This document shows positions 9,859 through 16,727 of a stretch of DNA of 46,988 nucleotides, one piece after another. The translations under genes were made by a program, and so were the position numbers. Location of the stretch: assembly GCA_020442275.1 (NCBI GenBank), contig JAGRKN010000239.1, forward strand, positions 1,884-48,871, written 5' to 3'. Source of the DNA: Rhodoblastus sp. (GTDB lineage Bacteria > Pseudomonadota > Alphaproteobacteria > Rhizobiales > Beijerinckiaceae). How positions within the stretch are numbered: position 1 is the stretch's first letter; each line of letters opens with the position of its first letter. The notes under the pieces were generated by a model. The model was not told the DNA's origin, did not search any database, and saw only the letters and a program-made list of their open reading frames with translations.

Positions 9859-10866
9859 ATGGAGACTTCGCGGCGGGCGTTCATGCTCGCGACGGCTGGC
9901 GCTGCTCTTGCGGCTGGCGCGACCTCTGCCAATGCGGCCGGCGACGCCGGACTGCGGCTGCTGACCTTCGAGCGGAAGGATCAGCCTGGCGCGCGCGTCG
10001 GCCTGGCGATCGCCGGCGACAAGGTGATTGACCTCGTCGTCGCCAAGAAGGCCGGCGCCGCGCTCGGCTTCGATCCGACGGACATGATCTCGCTGATCGC
10101 GGCCGGCGCCCCCGCGCTCGCGCAATTGCGGGCTGCCGCCGCCAAGCCCGGCGAGACGCTGGCGCTCGCCGACCTGCGCCTGCACTCGCCGATCCCGCGC
10201 CCGCCGCGCAATATCTTTGCGGTCGGCTGGAACTATCTCGAGCATTTCAACGAAAGCGAGACCGCGCAGAAGACGGCGCAGAAGACATATCCCGAACACC
10301 CGGTCTTCTTCTCGAAGGCCTCGCATTCGATGAACGGACCCTTCGATCCCATTCCCTTCGATCCACAGGTGTCGACGCTGATCGACTGGGAGGGCGAGCT
10401 TGCCGTCGTGATCGGCAAGGGCGGTCGCAACATCAAGGAAGCCGACGCGATGGGCCACGTCTTCGGCTATTCCGTCATCAACGACACGACCGCGCGCGAT
10501 GTGCAGGCCAAGAAGCACGGCGGCCAGTGGTTCAAGGGCAAGAGCCTCGACGGCCATGGTCCCATGGGCCCCTGGATTGTGACGGCGGACGCGCTGGATC
10601 CCGACAAGTTACACCTGCAGACCCGCGTCAACGGCGTGGTGAAGCAGGACGCGAAGACCACGCAGATGTATTTCAAGATCCCGCGCATCATCGCCGAACT
10701 CTCGGCTGGCCTGACGCTTGAACCAGGCGACGTCATCGCGACAGGCACGCCGCCCGGCGTCGGCAATGCGCGCAAGCCCCCGGAATATCTCAAGCCCGGC
10801 GATGTCATGGAAACCGAGATCGAGGGCATCGGGATCATTCGCAACAAGATCACGCAAGTCGCCTGA
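9859..10866 (+). CDS. Fumarylacetoacetate hydrolase family protein with twin-arginine signal
   Basis: A 335-residue FAH-superfamily enzyme; members are Mg/Mn-dependent C-C hydrolases, decarboxylases or isomerases acting on 2-oxo or beta-diketo acids. The catalytic domain shows FAVGWNYLEHF, the metal-ligand block DWEGELAVVIGKGGRNI, FGYSVINDTTARDVQ, GKSLDGHGPMGPWIVT and the C-terminal TGTPPGVG. Unusually, it starts METSRRAFMLATAGAALAAG with an AxA-type site near residue 33, a good Tat signal (SRRAFML), suggesting export of a folded metal-loaded enzyme to the periplasm. A GGAGG ribosome-binding site precedes the ATG. Cytosolic FAH enzymes normally lack such an extension. The stop codon lies inside a 28-base-period repeat. 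Confidence 0.88.
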   Translation: METSRRAFMLATAGAALAAGATSANAAGDAGLRLLTFERKDQPGARVGLAIAGDKVIDLVVAKKAGAALGFDPTDMISLIAAGAPALAQLRAAAAKPGETLALADLRLHSPIPRPPRNIFAVGWNYLEHFNESETAQKTAQKTYPEHPVFFSKASHSMNGPFDPIPFDPQVSTLIDWEGELAVVIGKGGRNIKEADAMGHVFGYSVINDTTARDVQAKKHGGQWFKGKSLDGHGPMGPWIVTADALDPDKLHLQTRVNGVVKQDAKTTQMYFKIPRIIAELSAGLTLEPGDVIATGTPPGVGNARKPPEYLKPGDVMETEIEGIGIIRNKITQVA

Positions 10867-10925
10867 GGGCGGCAATTTCGAACAAGTCGCCTGAGGGTGA
10901 CAGGATCAAGCATGTCGCCTGACCG
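10855..10925. repeat. Three-copy 28-bp-period repeat spanning the stop codon of the FAH-family gene
   Basis: CAAGTCGCCTGAGGG occurs exactly at 10855-10869 and 10883-10897, and again as CATGTCGCCTGACCG (12 of 15 identical) at 10911-10925, each 28 bases apart. The first copy contains the real stop codon TGA. The spacers between copies are only partly similar. This looks like a tandem duplication of the gene's 3' end that has since diverged; the copies reach to within 23 bases of the Nudix start. Confidence 0.7.
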
Positions 10926-10947
10926 GCGCTAGAGGGAGTCTGACAGA

Positions 10948-11739
10948 ATGCTCGCAATGGAACCGTCGTCGTCGAAGGAGATCGCGACGCCGCGTCTCGC
11001 ATCCACCGTGCTGCTCGTGCGCAACAGCGCCGAAGGCATGGAAGTCTTCATGGTGGTGCGTCACCACCAGATCGACTTCGCCTCCGGCGCGCTCGTCTTT
11101 CCCGGCGGCAGTATCGACAAGGAGGATTTCGCGATCGCCGCCGATCATGCCTGCTGCGGCGGCGATCACGGCCTCGACGACAAGGCGCGCGCCTTCCGCG
11201 TCGCGGCGGTGCGCGAGACCTTCGAGGAATGCGGTGTGCTGCTGGCCCGCCCGCGCGGTTCACAGGCGCTCGTCTCAGGCGCGCGCGTCGAGGAGATCAC
11301 GAAGAACGCCGCCGGCAAGACTTTTGGCGAGCTGATCGCCGCTGAGGGTCTGGAGCTGGCGCTCGACCAGCTCACGCCTTTCGCGCATTGGATCACGCCG
11401 ACGCCGCTGCCCAAGCGCTTCGACACGCATTTCTTCATCGCGGCGGCGCCCGAGGATCAGCTGGCCGTGCACGACGGGTCGGAATCGGTCGATTCCATCT
11501 GGATCAATCCGGCGCGCGCGCTGGCCGACGCCAAGACCGGCAAGTATACGATCATTTTCGCCACGCGCCTGAACGTCGAGATGCTCGGGCGCCAGAACGA
11601 CGTCGCTTCGGCAATCGAGGCTGCGCGCGTGCGAAAAATCGTCACCGTGCAGCCGGAGGTGCTGAAGCGCGACGACAAGGGCGTGAAGCTGAAGATACCG
11701 CTCGAGGCGGATTACGGCGGCGACGTGTTCGAGTCTTGA
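10948..11739 (+). CDS. Nudix hydrolase (NUDT19-like layout)
   Basis: A 263-residue Nudix-fold pyrophosphohydrolase that cleaves a nucleoside diphosphate linked to another moiety (for example CoA, NADH or nucleotide sugars). The N-terminal strand region (STVLLVRNSAEGMEVFMVVR) leads to FPGGSIDKED. A roughly 30-residue insertion containing CCGGDHGLDD then separates this from the catalytic helix AVRETFEECGVLL (RExxEExG motif, about residues 91-98). Such a split between the glycine and the helix is characteristic of NUDT19/CoA-diphosphatase-like proteins. The C-terminal region has the HWITP and FDTHFFIAAAP strands of the fold. The ATG follows a GGGAG ribosome-binding site. Confidence 0.85.
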   Translation: MLAMEPSSSKEIATPRLASTVLLVRNSAEGMEVFMVVRHHQIDFASGALVFPGGSIDKEDFAIAADHACCGGDHGLDDKARAFRVAAVRETFEECGVLLARPRGSQALVSGARVEEITKNAAGKTFGELIAAEGLELALDQLTPFAHWITPTPLPKRFDTHFFIAAAPEDQLAVHDGSESVDSIWINPARALADAKTGKYTIIFATRLNVEMLGRQNDVASAIEAARVRKIVTVQPEVLKRDDKGVKLKIPLEADYGGDVFES

Positions 11740-11765
11740 TCGCCACGCCTGTCGCCCCGGCTTTA

Positions 11766-12810
11766 GAGCGGTTCATGTTTTGACGGAAGCATACCCGGCG
11801 TTGGCGAAGTAGTTCGCGCATTCACCGGGTTCGATGGCTTGGACGAGATATCCGATGTGGCGCCATGTGTCCTCGACAGTTCGCTTCTGCGCCTGCCGCA
11901 TCCAATGCTTGATCTTCGAGAAGGCCTGCTCGATCGGATTGAGGTCCGGCGAGTAGGGAGGCAGGTACCAGAGCCTCGCGCCGGCCGCCCGGATCGCCTG
12001 TCGGACGGCGATGGATTTGTGGCTGCCGAGATTGTCCATCACGACGATGTCGCCTTTGCGCAGGGCCGGCGCGAGTTGCTGTTCGACGTAGGCGCGAAAG
12101 CATTCGCCGTTGATCGGCCCGTCGAACACGCAGGGCGCAGTCAGGCGGTCGCAGCGCAACGCGCCGAGAAAAGTCAGGGTGCGCCAGTGGCCGTGCGGGG
12201 CGAAGCCGCGCAAGCGCTTGCCCTTGGCGCCCCAGCCGCGCAACGGCGCCATGTTGGTCTTGATCCAGGTCTCGTCGATGAAGACCAGGCGCTGCGGATC
12301 GAGGCGGCCCTGCAGCGAGCGCCAGCGCCGACGTCTGCGGGCGATGTCGCCTCGCGCCTGCTCAAGGGCGAACAGAGTTTTTTTGAACGTCAGTCCTTCG
12401 CGCCGCATGAACGTCCAGACCGCATTGTGCGAAATCTTGACGCCCCGCGTCGCCAGCTCGGCCTTCAGGCCGTGCAGTGTCAGGTGCGGCGTCTGCGCGA
12501 TCCGCTCGACGATGAAGGCGCGATACGGGTCGAGGATCGGCTTGCGGTAGCCGCCCATCTTGCGTGGCCTGACCGAACCGGTCGCGCGCTGGCGCTGCGA
12601 CCACTTCACGACCGACGAGACAGCGACGCCGAAGCGCTTCGCAACCGACCTGCAACTCTCGCCCGCCGCGGCGGCGGCAACGACACGCTCGCGAAGATCA
12701 TTGGATAGTGGTCGGACCATCGGATGCTGGCCTCCCGCCCAGCCAGCATCTTGAATCACAAACCCGGACGATTGTGAATCAGTCCGATTCTAAAAAGACA
12801 AGAACTGCTT
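11766..12810. mobile_element. Complete IS630-family insertion sequence, about 1.05 kb
   Basis: The element contains one full transposase gene. Its left end reads GAGCGGTTCATGTTTT and the inward reading of the right end is AAGCAGTTCTTGTCTT: 12 of 16 positions match, giving imperfect terminal inverted repeats. Both ends are flanked by TA (11764-11765 and 12811-12812), the target duplicated by IS630/Tc1-type transposition. It sits between the Nudix gene and the universal stress gene without visibly breaking either. An intact frame and recognisable ends suggest the insertion is not ancient. Confidence 0.8.
11773..12720 (-). CDS. IS630-family transposase (DD34E)
   Basis: A 315-residue DDE transposase moving its own element by cut-and-paste into TA sites. 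The N-terminal helix-turn-helix spans about residues 8-50 ([12 protein letters not shown] ... [16 protein letters not shown]). The catalytic RNase-H-like core has FIDETW (D149), [11 protein letters not shown] (D229) and [15 protein letters not shown] (E264), with exactly 34 residues between the second Asp and the Glu, the IS630 signature. No frameshift or premature stop is seen, so the protein is probably functional. The ATG start MVRPLSND is the usual family start; a 13-codon upstream extension is rejected. Confidence 0.93.
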   Translation of the reverse strand: MVRPLSNDLRERVVAAAAAGESCRSVAKRFGVAVSSVVKWSQRQRATGSVRPRKMGGYRKPILDPYRAFIVERIAQTPHLTLHGLKAELATRGVKISHNAVWTFMRREGLTFKKTLFALEQARGDIARRRRRWRSLQGRLDPQRLVFIDETWIKTNMAPLRGWGAKGKRLRGFAPHGHWRTLTFLGALRCDRLTAPCVFDGPINGECFRAYVEQQLAPALRKGDIVVMDNLGSHKSIAVRQAIRAAGARLWYLPPYSPDLNPIEQAFSKIKHWMRQAQKRTVEDTWRHIGYLVQAIEPGECANYFANAGYASVKT

Positions 12811-12857
12811 TAGCGAAGCGCAGAGCCGGGACTCAGAATGCGAGTATCGGGCGCTGG

Positions 12858-12887
12858 ATCCCGGATCGACCTTCGGCCGTCCGGGAT
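12858..12887. repeat. Intergenic palindrome (REP-like hairpin)
   Basis: ATCCCGGA at 12858-12865 pairs perfectly with TCCGGGAT at 12880-12887 across a 14-base loop. The surrounding GCTGGATCCCGGA ... TCCGGGATGACAG resembles a dispersed intergenic repeat of Rhizobiales genomes. It lies 15 bases past the 3' end of the universal stress gene, where it could also stabilise or terminate that transcript, though it lacks a T-run. Confidence 0.5.
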
Positions 12888-12901
12888 GACAGCATTGATG
12901 C

Positions 12902-13723
12902 TCAGTGCGCCATCAGCACCGGCAGCGTCATCGAGCTAAGGATGGTGCGGGTCGCCCCGCCGAGCACGAATTCGCGCAGGCGGGAGTGGCCATAGCCGCC
13001 CATGACCAGCAGATCCGCATTTTCATCCGCGGCATAGGACAGGATCAGCGCGCCGACGTCGTCGCCCTTCGGCAACGTCTTCAGCTCCGCGTTGATGCCG
13101 TGGCGGGCGAGGTTGCGGGTGATGTCGAAGCCCGGCAGGTCGCTCGTCGCGCGCTTGCCATTCACCATGGTAACGATTTCGACGCGGCCCGCGCGCTTGA
13201 GCAGCGGCATGGCGCAGGAGACGGCGCGCGCGGCGGCCGCTCCGCCATCCCAGGCGACGATCGCGCGGCCGAGCTTCGCCGGCCCGCGATGGATATAGGG
13301 CAGGATCAGCAGGGGCCGGCCGGAATGGAACAGGACGCCTTCAAGCAGCGCACCGCTTGCGCTCTGGTCGGAGCCGCTCGGTTGCACGCCGATCGTCAGG
13401 TCGAAATTTCGGGCAAGACGCGCGACCGCATTGGGGGCGTTGCCTGGCGCGGGCTCGATCTTGGCGAGTTCGCAGGCGCCTGGACGCGAGGCAGCCTTTT
13501 CGAAACGCGCGTAGCCCTCCGAAATCTCGCGATTGCCCGCTTCCAGCGCGCTCTGGACGAGTTCGTACGGGAATTCGCCCATGAACGCCGGCGCGGGCGG
13601 CAATTGCTGAATGACTCCGACGACCGTCGCATGGGCGTCGAAACCCTCGGCCAAGCTATGGGTATACTCGGCAAGCGCGTCGGCGTCGGCGGCGCGCTCC
13701 ATGACGACCATGATGTCTTTCAC
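12902..13723 (-). CDS. Universal stress protein (tandem UspA domains)
   Basis: A 273-residue protein with two Usp folds. The second domain ends with LLVMGGYGHSRLREFVLGG followed by ATRTIL, the nucleotide-binding loop pattern Gx2Gx9G; the final Ser/Thr is displaced by a glycine, as in many alphaproteobacterial Usps. The first domain (from MVVMERAADADALAEY) lacks this loop and is probably structural. The GTG start is preferred because GAGGAG lies 7 bases upstream; a longer frame to 13816 has no such site. It likely binds ATP and supports stress survival; no partner gene is adjacent. The 229 bases upstream of it hold no gene that I can see. Confidence 0.88.
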   Translation of the reverse strand: MKDIMVVMERAADADALAEYTHSLAEGFDAHATVVGVIQQLPPAPAFMGEFPYELVQSALEAGNREISEGYARFEKAASRPGACELAKIEPAPGNAPNAVARLARNFDLTIGVQPSGSDQSASGALLEGVLFHSGRPLLILPYIHRGPAKLGRAIVAWDGGAAAARAVSCAMPLLKRAGRVEIVTMVNGKRATSDLPGFDITRNLARHGINAELKTLPKGDDVGALILSYAADENADLLVMGGYGHSRLREFVLGGATRTILSSMTLPVLMAH

Positions 13724-13952
13724 GACAATTCTCCTCGATCGAACCGTGCCAGATTGATAGGCGCGACGGAGCGTCGCCGCGTTGCGCAGGATCAACGCCA
13801 GCGCCCGACGATGCAAGGCGATCGTTCGAATTGCAGCTATCCGCGCAGCGCGGTGTTCACCGCGCGGGGCGAAAGCCTGAGGCAGAGCGGCGATCTTAAC
13901 CTCGCGGAGCCCGGGCGTGAGCTTCTATGGGGCGTCCGCTGAAGGAAGCCCG

Positions 13953-14159
13953 ATGGTCCGGCCCGAACTGCACCCGCAACGCCACGCGCCCGACGCCCTG
14001 TCGCGCCCGCCGGCCCGCCCGCGCCTCGACGCCGTCGCGTGGAATGCGGCGCACGCGCTCGACCGCAACATATCCCTGTTGCGCGAAAAGCTCGCGCAGG
14101 CGAACCGCGAGCCCCAGGAAATCGGACAAGAAATCAGAAACGGCGGAAAAGCGGCGTAA
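13953..14159 (+). CDS. Small hypothetical protein, 68 residues
   Basis: I do not recognise this gene. The frame MVRPELHPQRHAPDALSRPP continues to a helical, polar C-terminus with heptad-like leucines (ALDRNISLLREKLAQANREP), possibly a short coiled coil. The codons are strongly G/C-ending, as in neighbouring genes. The ATG lies about 6 bases behind AAGGA, better than the GTG 12 codons upstream. It ends 6 bases from the stop of the convergent DUF6481-type gene, a tidy arrangement that favours both being real. The opposite strand also has a long open frame here, so confidence is moderate. Confidence 0.45.
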   Translation: MVRPELHPQRHAPDALSRPPARPRLDAVAWNAAHALDRNISLLREKLAQANREPQEIGQEIRNGGKAA

Positions 14160-14165
14160 AACCGC

Positions 14166-14609
14166 TTACCACATGCGCTCGAGCATGGTCCGGCGCTCGG
14201 CCTTGCGGGCCTTGCGGGCAGCGTAGCGGGCGTCGCGCTCGGCCTTCTTTTCGGCCTCCAGCATTGCCTTGAGCTGCGCGTCTTCTTCGCGCTTCTTGGC
14301 CTCTTCGGCCTCCATGCGCACGCGCTCCTCCTCGCGAAGGCGGGCCTCTTCGGCCTCGCGGGCCAGGCGGGCAGCCTCATCGCGGGCGCGCTGGGCGGCG
14401 CGTTCGGCCTCTTCCTTCGCCCTGCGCTCGGCCTTTTCGGCCTCGCGGACCTTGCGGGCCTCGACAATGGCCTGGCGTTCGGCGGCGCGCGCCTGAACGG
14501 CCGGGTCGTCGTCGCCCGGGCGGTTCTGGAACTTTTCGATGAGAGCCTTGCGGGCGTCTGCGGCGGCGGTCTGGCGATCCTGGAAACGTGATCCGTTGAA
14601 AGAGCGCAT
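14166..14609 (-). CDS. DUF6481-type Ala/Glu/Arg-rich coiled-coil protein
   Basis: A 147-residue highly charged protein. The N-terminus MRSFNGSRFQDRQTAAADAR plus the KFQNRPGDDDPAVQARAAER block is, from memory, the conserved head of DUF6481-family proteins of Alphaproteobacteria. Residues 45-125 are a nearly uninterrupted run of A/E/R/K (for example AERRAKEEAERAAQRARDEA), predicted to be one long helix or coiled coil, ending in the basic ARYAARKARKAERR. There is no signal peptide. The start has AAAGG 4 bases upstream. The function is unknown; the composition suggests protein or nucleic-acid association. Confidence 0.75.
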   Translation of the reverse strand: MRSFNGSRFQDRQTAAADARKALIEKFQNRPGDDDPAVQARAAERQAIVEARKVREAEKAERRAKEEAERAAQRARDEAARLAREAEEARLREEERVRMEAEEAKKREEDAQLKAMLEAEKKAERDARYAARKARKAERRTMLERMW

Positions 14610-14703
14610 TGGGCCTTTGGTGTATTTTCTGGCTGTGGGATGCGGGCGCGAAAGGCGCGCGCGTTCAATGCCAGAGCGATCGCCCCGCCGCAACCCTTCG
14701 CGG

Positions 14704-14720
14704 TGCAAAAATGGTTTGCA
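14704..14720. promoter_or_regulatory. Inverted repeat TGCAAA-N5-TTTGCA, candidate operator
   Basis: A perfect 6-bp inverted repeat with a 5-base spacer lies 82 bases before the ATG of the RraA-like gene, in the 190-base gene-free spacer behind the DUF6481-type gene. Its 17-base length and symmetry suit a dimeric LacI- or GntR-type repressor, families that often control sugar-acid catabolism. No such regulator is encoded in the window. Confidence 0.4.
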
Positions 14721-14802
14721 ATTCCGGTATGTGTGCGTCGCTGTTTTGTCTGGCGCGCTGGCATGCTACGCCGTCCGGCGCAGCAGCCTCCCAGGAGAAA
14801 TC

Positions 14803-15504
14803 ATGCCGCTCGACGCCCAGGCCATCGCCACGCTGAAGACCGTTTCGACGGCCACGATCACCACCGTCCTCCTGAAAAAAGGCCTGCGCAACGTCTGGAT
14901 TCGCGGCGCCAAGCCGATCCGGCAGGGTCAGCCGCGGCTGGTGGGCCCGGCCTTCACGCTGCGCTTCGTGCCGGCCCGCGAGGATCTGGCGACGCCGGAA
15001 TCCTGGGGCAATCCGATCTCCACCCGCGCCGCGATCGAGGCCATGCCCGAGGGCGTCATCGCCGTCATCGACGCCATGGGGGTTCAGGACGCCGGCGTCT
15101 TCGGCGACATTCTGTGCGCCCGCATGGCCAAGAAGAATGTGGCCGCCATGGTGACGGACGGCGTGGTGCGCGATCTCGCTGGCGTGCTCTCGACCAATCT
15201 GCCGATCTGGTGCGCCGGCGTCGCCGCCCCGTCCTCGGTCACGGGCCTGACCTTCGTGAACTGGGCCGAGCCGATCGGCTGCGGCGGCGTCGCCGTTTTC
15301 CCCGACGACGTGATCGTCGCCGACGACGACGGATGCGTGCTGATCCCGCAAGCGCTGCTCGATCACGTTCTCGCCACCGCGCCGGAACAGGAGCGCATGG
15401 AAGGCTGGATCATGGAAGAGGTCGGCCGCGGCGAGAAGCTGCCCGGCCTCTATCCGATGAACGAGGCGACCAAGGCGCGCTACGAGGCGTGGAAGAAGGG
15501 GTAG
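14803..15504 (+). CDS. RraA family protein (aldolase/decarboxylase type)
   Basis: A 233-residue RraA-fold protein. The family includes 4-hydroxy-4-methyl-2-oxoglutarate aldolase, oxaloacetate decarboxylase and the RNase E inhibitor RraA. Visible are the N-terminal helix with TATITTVLLKKGLRN, the core AIEAMPEGVIAVIDAMG, and AAMVTDGVVRDLAGV, which carries the Arg-Asp pair that binds substrate and metal in the aldolases. Further on are GCGGVAVFPDDVIVADDDG and VLIPQ. AGGAG lies 5 bases before the ATG. The neighbouring DapA-like and IlvD/Edd genes favour a metabolic (lyase) role over RNase regulation. Confidence 0.88.
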   Translation: MPLDAQAIATLKTVSTATITTVLLKKGLRNVWIRGAKPIRQGQPRLVGPAFTLRFVPAREDLATPESWGNPISTRAAIEAMPEGVIAVIDAMGVQDAGVFGDILCARMAKKNVAAMVTDGVVRDLAGVLSTNLPIWCAGVAAPSSVTGLTFVNWAEPIGCGGVAVFPDDVIVADDDGCVLIPQALLDHVLATAPEQERMEGWIMEEVGRGEKLPGLYPMNEATKARYEAWKKG

Positions 15505-15510
15505 GATCGG

Positions 15511-15668
15511 GAACCCTCTCCCCGCCTGCGGTGAGAGGGTAGGGTGAGGGGCCGGGGAGCTGACCCGCGCTCTCCGAACTCCTCCTGCCCCTCATCCACA
15601 GTCGAAACCGGCTGCGCCGGTTTCGACGACTTCGGCCACCTTCTCCCAGCAAACGGGGAGAAGGGCTC
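15511..15668. repeat. Composite intergenic repeat with three hairpins
   Basis: The whole spacer between the RraA-like and DapA-like genes is repeat DNA. The stems are ACCCTCTC/GAGAGGGT (15513-15540), GTCGAAACCGG/CCGGTTTCGAC (15601-15627, 11 bp, 5-base loop) and CCTTCTCCC/GGGAGAAGG (15639-15664). AGGGTGAGGGGC (15541) and GCCCCTCATCC (15587) form an outer inverted pair (10 of 11). The CTCTCCCC/GGGGAGA style is familiar from mobile intergenic repeats of Rhizobiales. Confidence 0.65.
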
Positions 15669-15682
15669 AAGCGGACAGACAC

Positions 15683-16612
15683 ATGAAACTCGCCCCCACC
15701 GCCGCCGGCGTCTTCCCCATCGCCCCCACGCCGTTCGCGCCCGACGGCGCCATCGATTGGGCAAGCGTCGATCGCCTCTTTGACTTCTATTCGCGCATTG
15801 GCTCCGACGGCGTCACGGTGCTCGGCATCATGGGCGAAGCGCCGAAGCTCGAGCCGCAGGAATCCCTGGCCATCGTGAAACGCGCCGTGGCGATCATGGG
15901 CGGCAAGCCCATCGTCGTTGGCGTCTCCGCGCCGGGCTTCGCGGCCATGCGCGCGCTGGCGCGCGAGGCGATGGAGGCGGGCGCGGCCGGTGTGATGATT
16001 GCGCCGCCCAGCGCGCTGCGCACCGACGACCAGATCGTCACCTATTACGCACAGGCCGCCGACGCCATCGGCGCCGACGTCCCCTTCGTCGTGCAGGATT
16101 ATCCGCTCATCACCAGCGTGGTGATGACGCCCGGCGTCATCCGCCGCATCGCGACCGACAACGCCAATTGCGTAATGCTGAAGGCCGAGGATTGGCCGGG
16201 TCTCGAAAAGATTTCGACGTTGCGCAAATGGCAGGCCGAAGGCGCGTTGAAGCCGATGTCGATTCTCGTCGCCAACGGCGGCCTGTTTCTTGATTTCGAA
16301 ATGGAGCGCGGCGCCGACGGCTCCAACACTGGCTACGCCTTTCCGGAAATGCTGATCGACGTCGTGCGTTTTTCCAAGGCCGGCGCACGCGACCGCGCGC
16401 ACGATCTCTTCGACGCGCATCTGCCGCTGCTGCGCTACGAGCAGCAACCGGGCGCCGGCCTGGCCGTGCGCAAATACGTGCTGATGAGGCGCGGAGTTTT
16501 GACGCACGACGCGCAGAGGAAGCCGGGCGCGGGGCTGAGCGCGACGGCGAAGGCGGAAGTCGATTATCTGCTGCAGCGTCTGGCGCGGGTGGATTCCCGC
16601 GCACGCGTTTAG
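15683..16612 (+). CDS. Dihydrodipicolinate synthase (DapA/NanA) family aldolase or dehydratase
   Basis: A 309-residue class I aldolase-superfamily TIM barrel. The N-terminus GVFPIAPTPFAPDGAIDWAS is characteristic; the substrate-carboxylate loop, usually GTTGE, reads GIMGEAPKL here. The catalytic tyrosine is in VVQDYPLITS and the Schiff-base lysine in CVMLKAEDWPG. The altered loop suggests it is not the housekeeping lysine enzyme but a paralogue for 2-oxo acids such as 2-keto-3-deoxy sugar acids, which fits the adjacent dehydratase and RraA-like genes. It lies 178 bases after the RraA-like gene, separated by repeat DNA, so common transcription is uncertain. Confidence 0.88.
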   Translation: MKLAPTAAGVFPIAPTPFAPDGAIDWASVDRLFDFYSRIGSDGVTVLGIMGEAPKLEPQESLAIVKRAVAIMGGKPIVVGVSAPGFAAMRALAREAMEAGAAGVMIAPPSALRTDDQIVTYYAQAADAIGADVPFVVQDYPLITSVVMTPGVIRRIATDNANCVMLKAEDWPGLEKISTLRKWQAEGALKPMSILVANGGLFLDFEMERGADGSNTGYAFPEMLIDVVRFSKAGARDRAHDLFDAHLPLLRYEQQPGAGLAVRKYVLMRRGVLTHDAQRKPGAGLSATAKAEVDYLLQRLARVDSRARV

Positions 16613-16614
16613 AT

Positions 16615-16727
16615 CCGTCATTGCGAGGAGCTCCGGTGAAACCGCGATGCGGTTTCACCTGAAGCGACGAAGCAGTCCGGCGCCGTGCTGGGGCCGCTGG
16701 GCTGCTTCGCTGCGCTCGCAATGACGG
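16615..16727. repeat. Large composite palindromic repeat (CGTCATTGCGAG type)
   Basis: The outer arms CCGTCATTGCGAG (16615-16627) and CTCGCAATGACGG (16715-16727) are 13-bp perfect inverted repeats. Inside are GGTGAAACCGC/GCGGTTTCACC (11-bp stem, 3-base loop) and a second pair around CGAAGCAG/CTGCTTCG. This matches the dispersed repeats common in Bradyrhizobium-like and related genomes. It exactly fills the gap between two convergent genes, ending at the stop codon of the dehydratase, where it could act as a bidirectional transcription end. Confidence 0.75.

Noticed and set aside
13925..14764. Minus-strand 279-codon frame over the small ORF and DUF6481 gene
   Set aside because: Composition is Arg/Pro/Ala-rich and motif-free, and it runs in a different frame from the recognisable DUF6481-type protein.
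14745..14770. Sigma-54-like TGGC...TGC element before the RraA-like gene
   Set aside because: The GG-to-GC spacing is off by one base from the strict -24/-12 arrangement.
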